64,000 nucleotides of DNA, from contig NZ_CP035632.1 in the NCBI RefSeq assembly GCF_008807075.1, positions 1,364,001-1,428,000 of the forward strand, read 5' to 3'. Each line of letters starts with the position of its first letter. The stretch's first letter is position 1. This DNA is from Synechococcus sp. RSCCF101 (lineage in GTDB: Bacteria > Cyanobacteriota > Cyanobacteriia > PCC-6307 > Cyanobiaceae). This document shows positions 37,829-46,782 of this stretch, one piece after another. The translations under genes and the position numbers were made by a program. The notes under the pieces were generated by a model. The model saw only the letters and a program-made list of their open reading frames with translations, did no database searches and was not told where the DNA came from.

Positions 37829-37850
37829 GGCCCGGGTTTGATCCCGGGCC
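37829..37850. other. Strong GC hairpin before the polymerase gene
   Basis: GGCCCGGG (37829-37836) and CCCGGGCC (37843-37850) form an 8-bp perfect stem around TTTGAT. It resembles a tRNA T-arm in shape, but no matching acceptor or anticodon arm surrounds it. It could be a terminator without a T-run, a replication-related structure or an mRNA stability element for the large downstream gene. Confidence 0.45.
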
Positions 37851-37899
37851 CCCGCTTCACAACCCCCACGGAGGGAAGCCATGAACCTGATGAGCCCCA

Positions 37900-40800
37900 A
37901 TGATGCCACCCCGCCCGCACCATTCGCCTGCTGACTCCGCACCTGCGCACGGTTCCGCGCACGCTGGCCAGAACGGACACGGGACACCCCAGCCCGGCCC
38001 TGCAGAGTCGCGCGCAGCGCCGCCGCCTGCCCAGCAAGGGCGGAACGGTCACGGCCCACCGCCTGGGCGACCCCCTTGGGTCTCGGAGGCGGACTACGAG
38101 TGGCTGGCCGGCGCGGCCATCGATCCGTGGGTGATGCAGACCGAGGTGCGTACGGTCACTGTCCCCGCGGAGCTACCCCAGGCGCTCCGGCGCTGGCAGT
38201 GGGCTCTGCCCGCCGCGGTGTTCACCTCCCGGACTCTGGATGGGCGCCAGCTGCTGCAGATGCGGACGCTGAAGCTGCTGAAGGACGAGGAGCACCCGGA
38301 GAAGGGCCGGGGTGGGTATCGGTTCCCGACCGGACAGCGCAACGGCTTCGGCGTGATCCAGGGGCAGCAGCCTCTGGTGGCCACCACAGCCGCGGTGCTG
38401 CTCCTGATCGAAGGGAGCAAGCAAGCCTTGGCCGGCGCCTGCGCCATCGCCCGGAGCGAGCGGCTGAACGGGAAGGCCGTGGCCGTCCGGATGTGCGGGA
38501 TCTGGGGCTGGAAGGACAAGACCCGGCAACCCGACGGTGAGGTGGAGTGCCTGGACCGGATCCCGCTGCGGGGGCGCGAGGTGGTCCTGGTGCCCGATGG
38601 AGACGTGGCCACGAACCCGACGGTTCACACGGGCGCGACCCGGCTCTACGAGGCGCTCCAGCGCCGCGGCGTGGCTCGGGTGCGCGTGGTGCGCGTGCCC
38701 CTGTCGGGTCCGGCCCAGAAGACGGGCCTGGATGACCACCTGGCCCTCCAGCTGCCCGAGGAGCGTGGCCGCGAGCTGGAGCGCCTGCTGGATGCCGCCA
38801 CGGAGGCACTCCCGCCCCCGCCGAAGGGAGCCGAACCCAAGACGGATAAGGACCGCCTGGCGGCGGTCTACGCCAAGGCGGGGGAGCTCATCGCGGACAA
38901 GGACAAGGTGGGCACCGTCGATCGGCTCCCCCTGCTCCGGGCCTACTCCCAGAAGGTGGGCATCCGGATGACAGATGGCGAGCTCCAGCGGGCGGTCTGG
39001 AAGGCCCGCCGTGCGGCGAGAGGCGCAGCCGAGCCGATGAAGCCGGGCGATGTGCTGGCCGGCTCGGACGCGGAATGGGCCTGGGAGGGGATGCTCCTCC
39101 TGGCAGCGCTCAACCTGCTGGTGGGCCTGCCGAAGTCGGGCAAAACCAGCCTGATGCTGGATCTCATCGCTCGTTGGTTCCGGGGCGAGCCCGAGTTCCT
39201 GGGGCGGCCCCTGATCGGTCCCTGTCCGCCGGTGCTGCTGGTGGGAGTGGACATGACCGAGGCCGACTGGCGGCGCCTGCTGGGCCAGGTGGGGTTGCTG
39301 GGGGAGGGCAACCGGCTGGGCGGCCCGATCGTGGGTCTGTTCCACAAGGGCCGGCCGCTGAGCCTGGATCCGGAGGGCGTGGAGACAATCGCCGACTACG
39401 CGGAGAAGCACCCCGGCCTGCTGGTGATCGCCGACAGCTACGCCGAGCTCACCCGCAGCCTCGGCTTCGCGGAGAAGGATGCGGACTTCGCCGAACCGGC
39501 CGGCGACCTGCTGGAGGCGATCAGCCCTCTGGGCGCGACCCTGGTTCTCCTCCACCACGCCGGGAAGGGCCTGGCGGGAGCGAGCACCGCGGAGGCCAGC
39601 CGGGGAACCACGGCCCTGCCGGCCCTGGCCAGCCAGACGCTGAAGATCGTGGGAGTGGCCCGCGGGGAGAACTGGGCGCAGGACCGGCGCCGGATCCTCT
39701 CCTCCGATGGCCGGGGTGGTGAACCGGTCCAGCTGGTGGTGGAGCGCGTGGACGGGGTGTGGATCTCTCACGGCTCCGCCGAGGGCGTGCAGCGAGAGCA
39801 GCAGCTGAAGAAGGTGGAGGAGAAGCTCCAGGGGCGGAACCCGCTCGTGCTGAAGGCCGTGCGGACACGCTGGGAGCACCACGGGGAGACGACCACCGCC
39901 AAGCAGGCGGCGGAGCACCTGGGGTTCACGAGCGACAACGAGCGGAGGGCGATCTCCCGGAACCTCCATGCCCTGCAGCTGAAGGGGTTTCTGCGGAGCC
40001 GGTCGGGGGCGGTCGAGGGCGGCGGGGCAGTGGAGGAGTTCTGGCCTGCCGGGGTCGAGGCCCCTCCTCCTGGAGAGGGTGTCGAGGGCCCGGAGCCCGG
40101 GGTGCGTGTCGAGGACCCGTGGGCGGAAACCGCGGAGGGGGAAGGGGAGCGATCGGACAGCGAATCGTCTATCACTCCCAGATGTGTCCTACCTGTCCGA
40201 TCGTTTTCTAAGGGGGGTGTCCGACCGCCAGAAACCGGGGTGTCCGACCGTCAAGAGCGGCCTGGGCAGGAAGGGCGATCGGACAGGTTGGACACGTTTT
40301 ATCTGTCTCCCCGTACGCGCGAGGCGGATTGGGGTGAATCCAGCACCACTCCCGGGCCGGCTGAGGAGGATTCGATCGGACACCCCCCGAGCGATCGGAC
40401 ACCCCCTCCGGGTTGCCAGGGCGAGCTGCCCCTGGATCCGCCCGAGCCCTCCGGTGAGCCCACCGAGGAGGCCGCCAGCACACCCCCTGCACAGCCGGAG
40501 GAGGATCCCGCTGCCGGACCCCAGCCGGGGCCAGCCTCAGCTCCTCCGAAGCCTGCGCCCGCCAAGCAACGGCGCAAGACGGACGGCGGACAACGCAAGC
40601 CGAGGCCACCCAAGGCCGGCGATCCGGACTACCTGCCGTTCCACACCTCCCCGTCGATCGAGGCGCCGGTGCCGATCCCCTATGCCGGCCCCCTGCCGGA
40701 GGGCGTGGTCTACGTGGCCACGGCCGAGGAGCTGCCTCCGATCAGCCCCAGGGCGGAGCACCCGATCGGCTTCGACCTGGAGACCTGGAGCGGCCGAACG

Positions 40801-42630
40801 GACCTGTGGCGCCATGTGGCTCGGTTGCACCCGTTCCTCGGGGGCCGGATCCGCCTGGCCCAGCTCGCCATCCCCTCCGGCAAGGTCTGGATCGTGGATG
40901 TGGCCCTGATCGGTCAGCCGGCGATCGACTGGCTGTCGGAGCTGGTGCGGAACCCGGAGCGGACTCTGATCGGCCACAACCTCCTGTTTGAGGCCAGCCA
41001 CCTCCGCGCTGCCGGCATCCGGCCGCTCTGCCGGTGGTGGGACACGATGCTGGCCAGCCAGCTGATCGGTGACCTGCCCAGGCAGTCCCTGGAGGCGGTG
41101 GCGGCGCATTACCTGAAGCGCCCGATGGACAAGGCCGCGCAGACCAGCCAGTGGGGCGGTGCGCTCACCGAGGAGCAGATCGCCTACGCCGCCACCGACG
41201 CCCGGATCCTGCATCCACTCCAGGAGGCCCTCCAGGGTGCTCTGGCGCGCACGGACCAGCTGGAGGCCCACCGGCTGGACTGCGGCATGGTCAGCGCCTG
41301 CGCGGACGGCCAGGACGCGGGCTTGCGGATCGACACCGCGGCGCTGGCCAGTGTGGTGATCGAGGCCAAGGCGACCCGCAGCGGCAAGGTGCGAGAGCTC
41401 CACCAGATGCTCGGGATCCGGAACTACCGCTCCGGGGATCAGCTCCACCCGGCTCTGCAGGCCGCGGTGGGGGCGGAGCTGCGGAAGCGCAAGGCGGACG
41501 ACGCGGACGGGAATCCCGTCTATGTCCCCAGCACCTCCGCGGAGGTGCTGCGGCCCTTTGCCGAGCATCCGGCGGTGGCCCTGCTGCTGGAGCTCCGCGA
41601 CCTGGACCAGACCCTGAAGGAGGCCACATGGCTCCAGGGGGACGCCGCGATCGGTGGGGGCCGGACTCGCCCGAGCTACCGGATCCTCGGCGCCCGCACT
41701 GGCCGAACCACCACCAGCGCCCAGCTGGGCAAGACCGCGAAGAGCGGATCCGTCCCGTCCGACACCCAGCGTTACGGCGAGGAGGCCAAGCAGGCCGGCC
41801 AGCCCCATCGCGTGCGGCTGCCGCAGATCGGCTGCAACTTCCAGGGCCTCACCGGCCGGACGAGGGCCGCCCTGGTGGCGGATCCGGGCCACGTCCTGGT
41901 GGATCTGGACTGGTCATCGATCGAGGTTCGGCTCCAGGCCAGCACGCGCCTGTACCGGGACACGGGCCAGCGCCGGATCGTGCTGGAGGGGATCGATCCC
42001 CATTGCTCCATCGCCAGCCAGGTCTGCGGCCGGCCGATCGGGAAGGACGATCCGGAGCGGGCTGCGATCGGCAAGGTGGCCAACTTCTCGCTGGCCTACG
42101 GCTGCGGGGTGCGGAACCTCCAGAGCCAGCTGGCCGTGGCCCAGGGGCGTCCGGTCAGCAGGGAGGAGGCGCAGCGGGTCTATGACGCCTGGCATCGCTC
42201 CCACCCGGAGATCAGCCGGCGCATGGATCTGTTCGGCGACCGCAACGATCCGGTCCTGGAGGTGCGCAGCGTCAGCCGCCGCCGGCTCCGCACCCAGACC
42301 TTCAAGCCGGATCCCCAGACCGGCCTGCTGGGCACGCTGCCGCTGTCACGTCCGAACGGGATCAACCTGCCGATCCAGGCCAGCGGGAAGGATCTGCTGG
42401 CCGATGCGGTGGGCGAGCTCTGGCATCGGCTGGATGCGTTCCCGGAGGTGCGCGTGGTCGGCCTGATCCACGACGAGATCCTGCTCAGCGTCCCCGAGGC
42501 CCAGGCTGAGGAGGTGAAGGCCCTCGCCCTGGAGGTGATGACCAGCGCCCGGCTGCAGGAGACCTACCTGGGCGACATCCCGCTGGAGGCGGACGCCAAC
42601 GTGGCCACCAGCTGGGGGGAGGCGCACTGA
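37900..42630 (+). CDS. Primase/helicase-like plus 3'-5' exonuclease and family A DNA polymerase fusion
   Basis: A 1576-residue replication protein. Residues about 60-300: DUF3854/TOPRIM-like region with LLLIEGSKQA (E171) and VPDGDVA (D233, D235). Residues about 390-640: RecA/RepA-like ATPase with Walker A GLPKSGKT (409-416) and LLVIADSY as Walker B. About 700-930: Pro/Glu-rich linker. About 950-1110: DnaQ-like exonuclease with FDLET (D959), LIGHNLLFE and YAATDAR. About 1200-1576: family A polymerase with motif A DLDWSSIEVRL (D1335), motif B IGKVANFSLAYG and motif C LIHDEIL (about 1523-1529). All catalytic motifs look intact. A Shine-Dalgarno-like GGAGG at 37870 suits the out-of-frame ATG 37881 better than ATG 37900, so the exact start is uncertain. 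Confidence 0.88.
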   Translation: MMPPRPHHSPADSAPAHGSAHAGQNGHGTPQPGPAESRAAPPPAQQGRNGHGPPPGRPPWVSEADYEWLAGAAIDPWVMQTEVRTVTVPAELPQALRRWQWALPAAVFTSRTLDGRQLLQMRTLKLLKDEEHPEKGRGGYRFPTGQRNGFGVIQGQQPLVATTAAVLLLIEGSKQALAGACAIARSERLNGKAVAVRMCGIWGWKDKTRQPDGEVECLDRIPLRGREVVLVPDGDVATNPTVHTGATRLYEALQRRGVARVRVVRVPLSGPAQKTGLDDHLALQLPEERGRELERLLDAATEALPPPPKGAEPKTDKDRLAAVYAKAGELIADKDKVGTVDRLPLLRAYSQKVGIRMTDGELQRAVWKARRAARGAAEPMKPGDVLAGSDAEWAWEGMLLLAALNLLVGLPKSGKTSLMLDLIARWFRGEPEFLGRPLIGPCPPVLLVGVDMTEADWRRLLGQVGLLGEGNRLGGPIVGLFHKGRPLSLDPEGVETIADYAEKHPGLLVIADSYAELTRSLGFAEKDADFAEPAGDLLEAISPLGATLVLLHHAGKGLAGASTAEASRGTTALPALASQTLKIVGVARGENWAQDRRRILSSDGRGGEPVQLVVERVDGVWISHGSAEGVQREQQLKKVEEKLQGRNPLVLKAVRTRWEHHGETTTAKQAAEHLGFTSDNERRAISRNLHALQLKGFLRSRSGAVEGGGAVEEFWPAGVEAPPPGEGVEGPEPGVRVEDPWAETAEGEGERSDSESSITPRCVLPVRSFSKGGVRPPETGVSDRQERPGQEGRSDRLDTFYLSPRTREADWGESSTTPGPAEEDSIGHPPSDRTPPPGCQGELPLDPPEPSGEPTEEAASTPPAQPEEDPAAGPQPGPASAPPKPAPAKQRRKTDGGQRKPRPPKAGDPDYLPFHTSPSIEAPVPIPYAGPLPEGVVYVATAEELPPISPRAEHPIGFDLETWSGRTDLWRHVARLHPFLGGRIRLAQLAIPSGKVWIVDVALIGQPAIDWLSELVRNPERTLIGHNLLFEASHLRAAGIRPLCRWWDTMLASQLIGDLPRQSLEAVAAHYLKRPMDKAAQTSQWGGALTEEQIAYAATDARILHPLQEALQGALARTDQLEAHRLDCGMVSACADGQDAGLRIDTAALASVVIEAKATRSGKVRELHQMLGIRNYRSGDQLHPALQAAVGAELRKRKADDADGNPVYVPSTSAEVLRPFAEHPAVALLLELRDLDQTLKEATWLQGDAAIGGGRTRPSYRILGARTGRTTTSAQLGKTAKSGSVPSDTQRYGEEAKQAGQPHRVRLPQIGCNFQGLTGRTRAALVADPGHVLVDLDWSSIEVRLQASTRLYRDTGQRRIVLEGIDPHCSIASQVCGRPIGKDDPERAAIGKVANFSLAYGCGVRNLQSQLAVAQGRPVSREEAQRVYDAWHRSHPEISRRMDLFGDRNDPVLEVRSVSRRRLRTQTFKPDPQTGLLGTLPLSRPNGINLPIQASGKDLLADAVGELWHRLDAFPEVRVVGLIHDEILLSVPEAQAEEVKALALEVMTSARLQETYLGDIPLEADANVATSWGEAH

Positions 42631-43028
42631 TGGCCGCCACCCCGAAGGCCGTTGTTCAGACCCCGGCGATGCGCCGGCTCCTGGACGAGATCCGCGATCT
42701 GGAGGCCGAGAGAGCCGCCCTGAAGGCCGAGAAGGCCGAGTTGCCCCCTGGGGCCTATGGCCGGGGTCAGGCGGCCCTCCTGGACGATCGGCTGCGCGGG
42801 CTCGGCCAGCGGATCCAGGATCACTGCCAGGCTCTCGCCGCCCTGAAGCGAGGCGAGCAGGCTCAGGCCCCACCATCGCCGTTCGATGCCGTGGAACCGC
42901 TGGAGAGCTTCATCGCCCGGCAGGCCCGGCAGCAGGTGGATCCGCCGACCTGGGCCCGGATCGTCGCTCTGGCCACCAGACAGCGCGAGGCTGCCCTGGA
43001 GCGGGTGGCGAGGAAGGCGAGGGCATGA
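42630..43028 (+). CDS. Coiled-coil protein downstream of the polymerase
   Basis: 132 residues whose ATG overlaps the polymerase stop by one base (TGATG). The N-terminal half is a clear coiled coil (RRLLDEIRDLEAERAALKAE) and the C-terminal half is helical and basic. It overlaps the next gene by four bases. No family was recognised; the coupling to the polymerase suggests an accessory role in element replication. Confidence 0.6.
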   Translation: MAATPKAVVQTPAMRRLLDEIRDLEAERAALKAEKAELPPGAYGRGQAALLDDRLRGLGQRIQDHCQALAALKRGEQAQAPPSPFDAVEPLESFIARQARQQVDPPTWARIVALATRQREAALERVARKARA

Positions 43029-43216
43029 GGGCACCCGTGGACGCTCCGGCGGTGCTGGAGGCCGCCCTGGAGGCCCACAGTGCCCTTGTGCGCCTGGGGG
43101 AGGACCGGCTAGCGGCCGAGGCGCTGGCTGGGGCGCTCGGCGGTCTCCTGGTGGAGCTGCGGTATGCGCTGGCCGTGGCCGAGTGCCAGTACGGGCCGTC
43201 TCCGGAGGATGGCTGA
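43025..43216 (+). CDS. Small helical protein of the element
   Basis: 63 residues, predicted almost entirely helical (VLEAALEAHSALVRLGEDRL). Its ATG overlaps the preceding stop in an ATGA quartet, which supports translation. No motif or family was recognised. Confidence 0.5.
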   Translation: MRAPVDAPAVLEAALEAHSALVRLGEDRLAAEALAGALGGLLVELRYALAVAECQYGPSPEDG

Positions 43217-43332
43217 GCTTGCTATCAGAGCAACGGCGAGAGCTCGCCAGATCCTTGGCCCCGGCCTCCCCGCCTCCCGGCTGGCCGGCCAGAAGTGTGC
43301 AAGGGCGTGTGCAAAACGTTCAGAATGTGGCC

Positions 43333-43662
43333 ATGGTCAGGAAAACCACCGCCAGGGAATTAAGCAGGCGATTGGATCGTGTGGCGCAACAGATCGCCAC
43401 CGGTGTTCCTTCCCGTGATGTGATCGCCCAGGCCAGCGCCACCTGGGGCCTTAGCACCGATGACGCCCGTGCCCTCGTCCGCCAGGGTCATGAGGGTCTT
43501 GCTGCTGAGGTTCAGCTAGAGCGGCACGACTACCTAGCCAGCCGGTTGGCCATCACCGATCGGATTCTTTACGGCGCCCTGAGGACGCGGCAGTGGGGCC
43601 AGGCGGCCGCCGTAGTGAAGCTCCAGCTGGAGATGACAGGTCTAGGCAAGGGTGTCTGCTGA
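43333..43662 (+). CDS. Putative small-terminase-associated helical protein
   Basis: 109 residues from ATG 43333. Helical, with an N-terminal HTH-like stretch (ELSRRLDRVAQQIATG) and the C-terminal block RILYGALRTRQWGQAAAVVK followed by LQLEMTGLGK. This A-A-x-x-x-L-x-x-x-TGL ending is common in phage small-terminase-like and phage-associated DNA-binding proteins; the assignment is by resemblance only. Its stop overlaps the next start (TGATG). A direct pair of GTGTGCA heptamers lies 20-38 bp upstream. Confidence 0.5.
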   Translation: MVRKTTARELSRRLDRVAQQIATGVPSRDVIAQASATWGLSTDDARALVRQGHEGLAAEVQLERHDYLASRLAITDRILYGALRTRQWGQAAAVVKLQLEMTGLGKGVC

Positions 43663-44108
43663 TGAGCCGTGACAGAGCCGGACGATCAGTGGCGGAAGGC
43701 CCCCGGGGTCTGACAGCCAAGCAACGTAAGGCCATCGTGCTGCTGGCCCAGGGCCACACGATCCGGGGAACTGGGCGTGAGATCAACTCAAGGCCCGACA
43801 CGATCCGCCATTGGCGTGACAACGTCCCTGAGTTCTCCCTGGCACTGGAGCGGGCCCTCCGCCGAATGGAGCGCGAGGCCGAGGACTCCATGCGAACCAA
43901 CCTGAGCAAGGCCATGGAGACCCTGGTGGCCCTGCTCGACTCCGATCAGGACGGGGTGCGGCTCGGAGCCGCCTCGCGGATCTTCACGTTGCACACGTCC
44001 TACAAGGAGCATCGGGCGCAGCAGGAGGAGCTGGCAGAGCTGAAGGCCAGCCTCGGGCTGCTTCAGGCCCAGGTGGAGGAGCAGTCGGGACAGCTGGCGC
44101 CCGCATAA
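43662..44108 (+). CDS. Terminase small subunit-like protein (TerS-like)
   Basis: 148 residues with an N-terminal HTH (LTAKQRKAIVLLAQGHTIRG, then TGREINSRPDTIRHWR) followed by VPEFSLALERA and a long helical region ending in a coiled coil (QQEELAELKASLGLLQAQVE). Order and length are typical of phage TerS-type DNA-recognition subunits. No TerL, portal or capsid gene is nearby, so a satellite that redirects a helper phage's packaging is conceivable. Alternatively it is a transposase-like HTH regulator. It is the last gene of the packed run. Confidence 0.6.
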   Translation: MSRDRAGRSVAEGPRGLTAKQRKAIVLLAQGHTIRGTGREINSRPDTIRHWRDNVPEFSLALERALRRMEREAEDSMRTNLSKAMETLVALLDSDQDGVRLGAASRIFTLHTSYKEHRAQQEELAELKASLGLLQAQVEEQSGQLAPA

Positions 44109-45066
44109 GCGCCACGGCAAACCAGCTCCGGCGGGAGTTGGCGGGCTCGGTCCAGATGATGCGTCGCAGTGTTGCGACTGGGTGTGGCGGCCTACAACCT
44201 GATCAGCTCGACGTTGCTGCACACGCCGGATCAGGGCTTGGCTGAGCAGATGCTGGCCTTCGGGCAGGGCGGCTGAGTGAGCGCGGAGGAGGTGGAACAG
44301 GCGCGGCAGATGAGGCTTGGCGCAGGGGGGGAAGACGGATGGTCTGGATCGCTCCAGAAGCTCCCCGTCAATCACCACCTTCAGAGCGCTCCTGCGCCGA
44401 GTGATGGTGCCGGTAGGGCTCCAGCCGCTCCACCAGCTGCCGCGCCAGGCCCGGCGTCTCAACGTCGATCCGCTACTGCTCTGGGGTTGGGGAGTTCATC
44501 TCAGCCTCGACTGGGGACGACACAATGTTCCTCAGCTTGCTGGCGCTCGGCCTGGAGGGCTGCAGCGCGGCGCAGCTGAGGTGGGACGGTCGCACCTCGA
44601 TCCTCCAGCCAGGCGATGAGCTGGGAGCGATCACGAGGAATGGGAGGTGTCATGGGTTTCTCCTTGGAACACTTCCACATCACTCCAGGTCAGCCACCTG
44701 CCGCATCCCCCAAATGAAGGATATGGGGACTGAGCTTGTTACAGGTGGCTACTGGACTTCTCAGCCTCGGCCTCTGACTCCACCACAGCCTCCGCAGCGT
44801 TGGCTCGGCTACGGCGGTTGGAAGCCACGAACAGCATCTAGCCCACTAAGACGTGGGCTAATCCAGCACTCCCGCGTACCACCCGAGGCGCTCTCTTCCC
44901 TCATGCACTTCGTCCTTGGGATACATTCAGTGCATCAGCGCCTTAGGGAGCTGCTCTGCTGAACATGTCGTAAGAGACGACATCCTGTGGAGCCTCACAG
45001 CGGTCGTCAGTCAAGTCTTTGCCTGCCTACCGTATGCTACTCAGACTCAATGAGGCGAATCACAAG
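44109..45066. other. Gene-poor stretch at the right side of the integrated element
   Basis: I see no convincing complete gene in these 958 bases. A minus-strand frame at about 44653-44501 (50 codons) contains a plausible short helix (LIAWLEDRGATVPPQLRRAA), and a neighbouring minus-strand segment near 44370-44460 reads LARQLVERLEPYRHHHS with stops on both sides. Both look like decayed coding DNA. Composition becomes less GC-rich towards the right, where the amidase gene begins. Confidence 0.5.
44839..44860. terminator. Isolated hairpin upstream of the amidase gene
   Basis: TAGCCCAC (44839-44846) and GTGGGCTA (44853-44860) form a perfect 8-bp stem with a 6-nt loop in otherwise non-coding DNA, about 200 bp before the amidase start. 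It may insulate the amidase from upstream transcription. Confidence 0.4.
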
Positions 45067-46605
45067 ATGGCGACCCGTAGGGAATTTGGACGTCTTGGCC
45101 TGGGAGCACTAACCCTTGCAGTAGCGTCGAACACAGGAATACGAATGGGAAGGGCTCAGACGCTTACCGAAGAATCCATTATTTATTTGCCTGCCTCTGA
45201 GCTGATCTCACTCTTCAAGTCCAAAGAGCTATCGCCAGTCGATCTCCTAAAAGCCCAGATTGACCGCTATCAGTCAGTCAACGAGCTGATCAACTGTGTT
45301 ACTTACACACACTTCGAATCGGCGATGAAGCAAGCGAGGCAATCAGAAGAAAGATACCTAAGGGGAACTGCTAGACCACTCGAAGGAATCACAGTGGGGG
45401 TCAAAGACGAGCATCATGATGCTGGCTGGATCATGACGCAGGGATCGATCTTAGAGAAGGATAGCCGACAGGACTCGGCGGATCCTGTAGTTCAGAAACT
45501 CAAGCAGTCAGGTGCTGTCTTACCCATTCAGACGACAGTCCCCGAGTTCTATCTCAATGCGGTGACCTGGACACGTCTCTGGGGTGTCTCACGCTGTCCA
45601 TGGAATCTCAAGTACACAGTCGGCGGCTCCTCCGGTGGCTCCGGCGGAGCACTTGCAGCAGGAATGTGCACACTCGCAACAGGATCGGATATGGGAGGTT
45701 CCATCCGACTACCATGCGCATACAACGGTCTTTATGGATTTAAGCCACCATTTGGGCGGTTTCATAGCGATCTCCCACTTTCATACTTCGCAGGAAGCGG
45801 GCCAATGGCGAGAACATTTCAAGACATGATAAGCCTCTACAACGTCATCTCTGGCCCTGACAAGTACAGCCCGAATACCTTGCCCAAAGAGGACTTGCCA
45901 TATAACTATCCCAACATTCGGGGGACAAGGATTGCCTACTCACAAGGACTAGGTCTTGCCGAGCCGGATACAGATACTCAACGCATGATGCAGAAAGCAA
46001 TTGCTGTTCTGCGATCTGCAGGAGCAGTTGTAGATGAGGTTGATATCAATCCAGGCTACAGAGTCGAGGATACAACCGAGCTGTTCGTTAAAGGAGCATT
46101 AGGTGGGGCGATGGGGGGGTGGCTTGCTGATATGGCTGATCGTAGTGATGAAATGACAACCTATGCCGCTTCGTTCGTGAAAAAGGCCGCAAGTGGCAAG
46201 TATGGGAATCAAGCAGTCTATGAGTATGAACGCTTCGTCAACTCTTTTCACTCCCGAGTTGTTGACACGGTCTTTGGCAACGGTTATCAGGCTCTGATCA
46301 TGCCGTCCCTCATTACCTCTCATGTACCTGCAGACTACGACTTGACGAAAGGTGGGTTTATGATGAACGGCAGCGAACTCTACAGTGGCTTTATCTTTGC
46401 CTATACGGCACCTTGGAACTTTTTGAACTGGTATCCAGTCGTCAATGTTCCAACAGGTCTTACAGCCCAAGGAATGCCCTCCGGGATGCAGATTATTGGC
46501 AGCCCGTACAGAGACTCCACAGTCATGCAGATCGCACACTCATATGCCGCTTTAGCCAATCCTCTATTTGTCGGCGATCGAGTGCCTGAATTCAAGAATG
46601 CATAA
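45067..46605 (+). CDS. Tat-exported amidase-signature family hydrolase
   Basis: Serine hydrolase of the amidase signature family, which cleaves amide bonds; the substrate is unknown. From ATG 45067 the protein is 512 residues and opens with a twin-arginine signal (TRREFGRLGLGALTLA), so a periplasmic location is predicted; an upstream TTG at 45019 would bury that signal. The catalytic triad is K113 (GVKDE), cis-Ser S188 (GGSSGGSG) and nucleophile S212 (DMGGSIR). The spacings of 75 and 24 residues equal those of fatty acid amide hydrolase (142, 217, 241). Base composition is clearly less GC-rich than the surroundings, as in the next gene, suggesting joint acquisition. Confidence 0.92.
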   Translation: MATRREFGRLGLGALTLAVASNTGIRMGRAQTLTEESIIYLPASELISLFKSKELSPVDLLKAQIDRYQSVNELINCVTYTHFESAMKQARQSEERYLRGTARPLEGITVGVKDEHHDAGWIMTQGSILEKDSRQDSADPVVQKLKQSGAVLPIQTTVPEFYLNAVTWTRLWGVSRCPWNLKYTVGGSSGGSGGALAAGMCTLATGSDMGGSIRLPCAYNGLYGFKPPFGRFHSDLPLSYFAGSGPMARTFQDMISLYNVISGPDKYSPNTLPKEDLPYNYPNIRGTRIAYSQGLGLAEPDTDTQRMMQKAIAVLRSAGAVVDEVDINPGYRVEDTTELFVKGALGGAMGGWLADMADRSDEMTTYAASFVKKAASGKYGNQAVYEYERFVNSFHSRVVDTVFGNGYQALIMPSLITSHVPADYDLTKGGFMMNGSELYSGFIFAYTAPWNFLNWYPVVNVPTGLTAQGMPSGMQIIGSPYRDSTVMQIAHSYAALANPLFVGDRVPEFKNA

Positions 46606-46627
46606 CCCGTGAATCTCACTCACGGGT
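46605..46627 (+). terminator. Hairpin directly after the amidase stop
   Basis: ACCCGTGA (46605-46612) and TCACGGGT (46620-46627) form an 8-bp perfect stem with a 7-nt loop starting at the last base of the amidase stop codon. No T-run follows, so it may act as a 3' stabilising structure rather than an intrinsic terminator. Confidence 0.5.
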
Positions 46628-46782
46628 ACAACGTGTGCCACTCGCCAGGATGCCATTCCTTAGGGCTTAACATCATCTTTTTGACTTCTCATGTACAGGG
46701 TCGGCAATAGCAGGTTCCGTTAGACTGATCCCCTTCCCCCCTTGGATCGAATTGGGATCGAACGCATCATTCTTGCGTCACT

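Noticed and set aside
37829-37850. tRNA-like T-arm as a possible attachment-site remnant
   Set aside because: Only the T-arm shape is present; no acceptor, D or anticodon arm can be built around it, and it lies inside the element rather than at its edge.
38173-39969. Minus-strand open frame of 598 codons opposite the polymerase fusion
   Set aside because: Compositionally biased shadow without motifs; the plus-strand gene has full catalytic signatures.
43209-43418. Short plus-strand frame between the 63-residue gene and the HTH-like gene
   Set aside because: It overlaps the better-supported 43333 gene extensively and its composition (Arg/Cys/Gly) looks non-coding.
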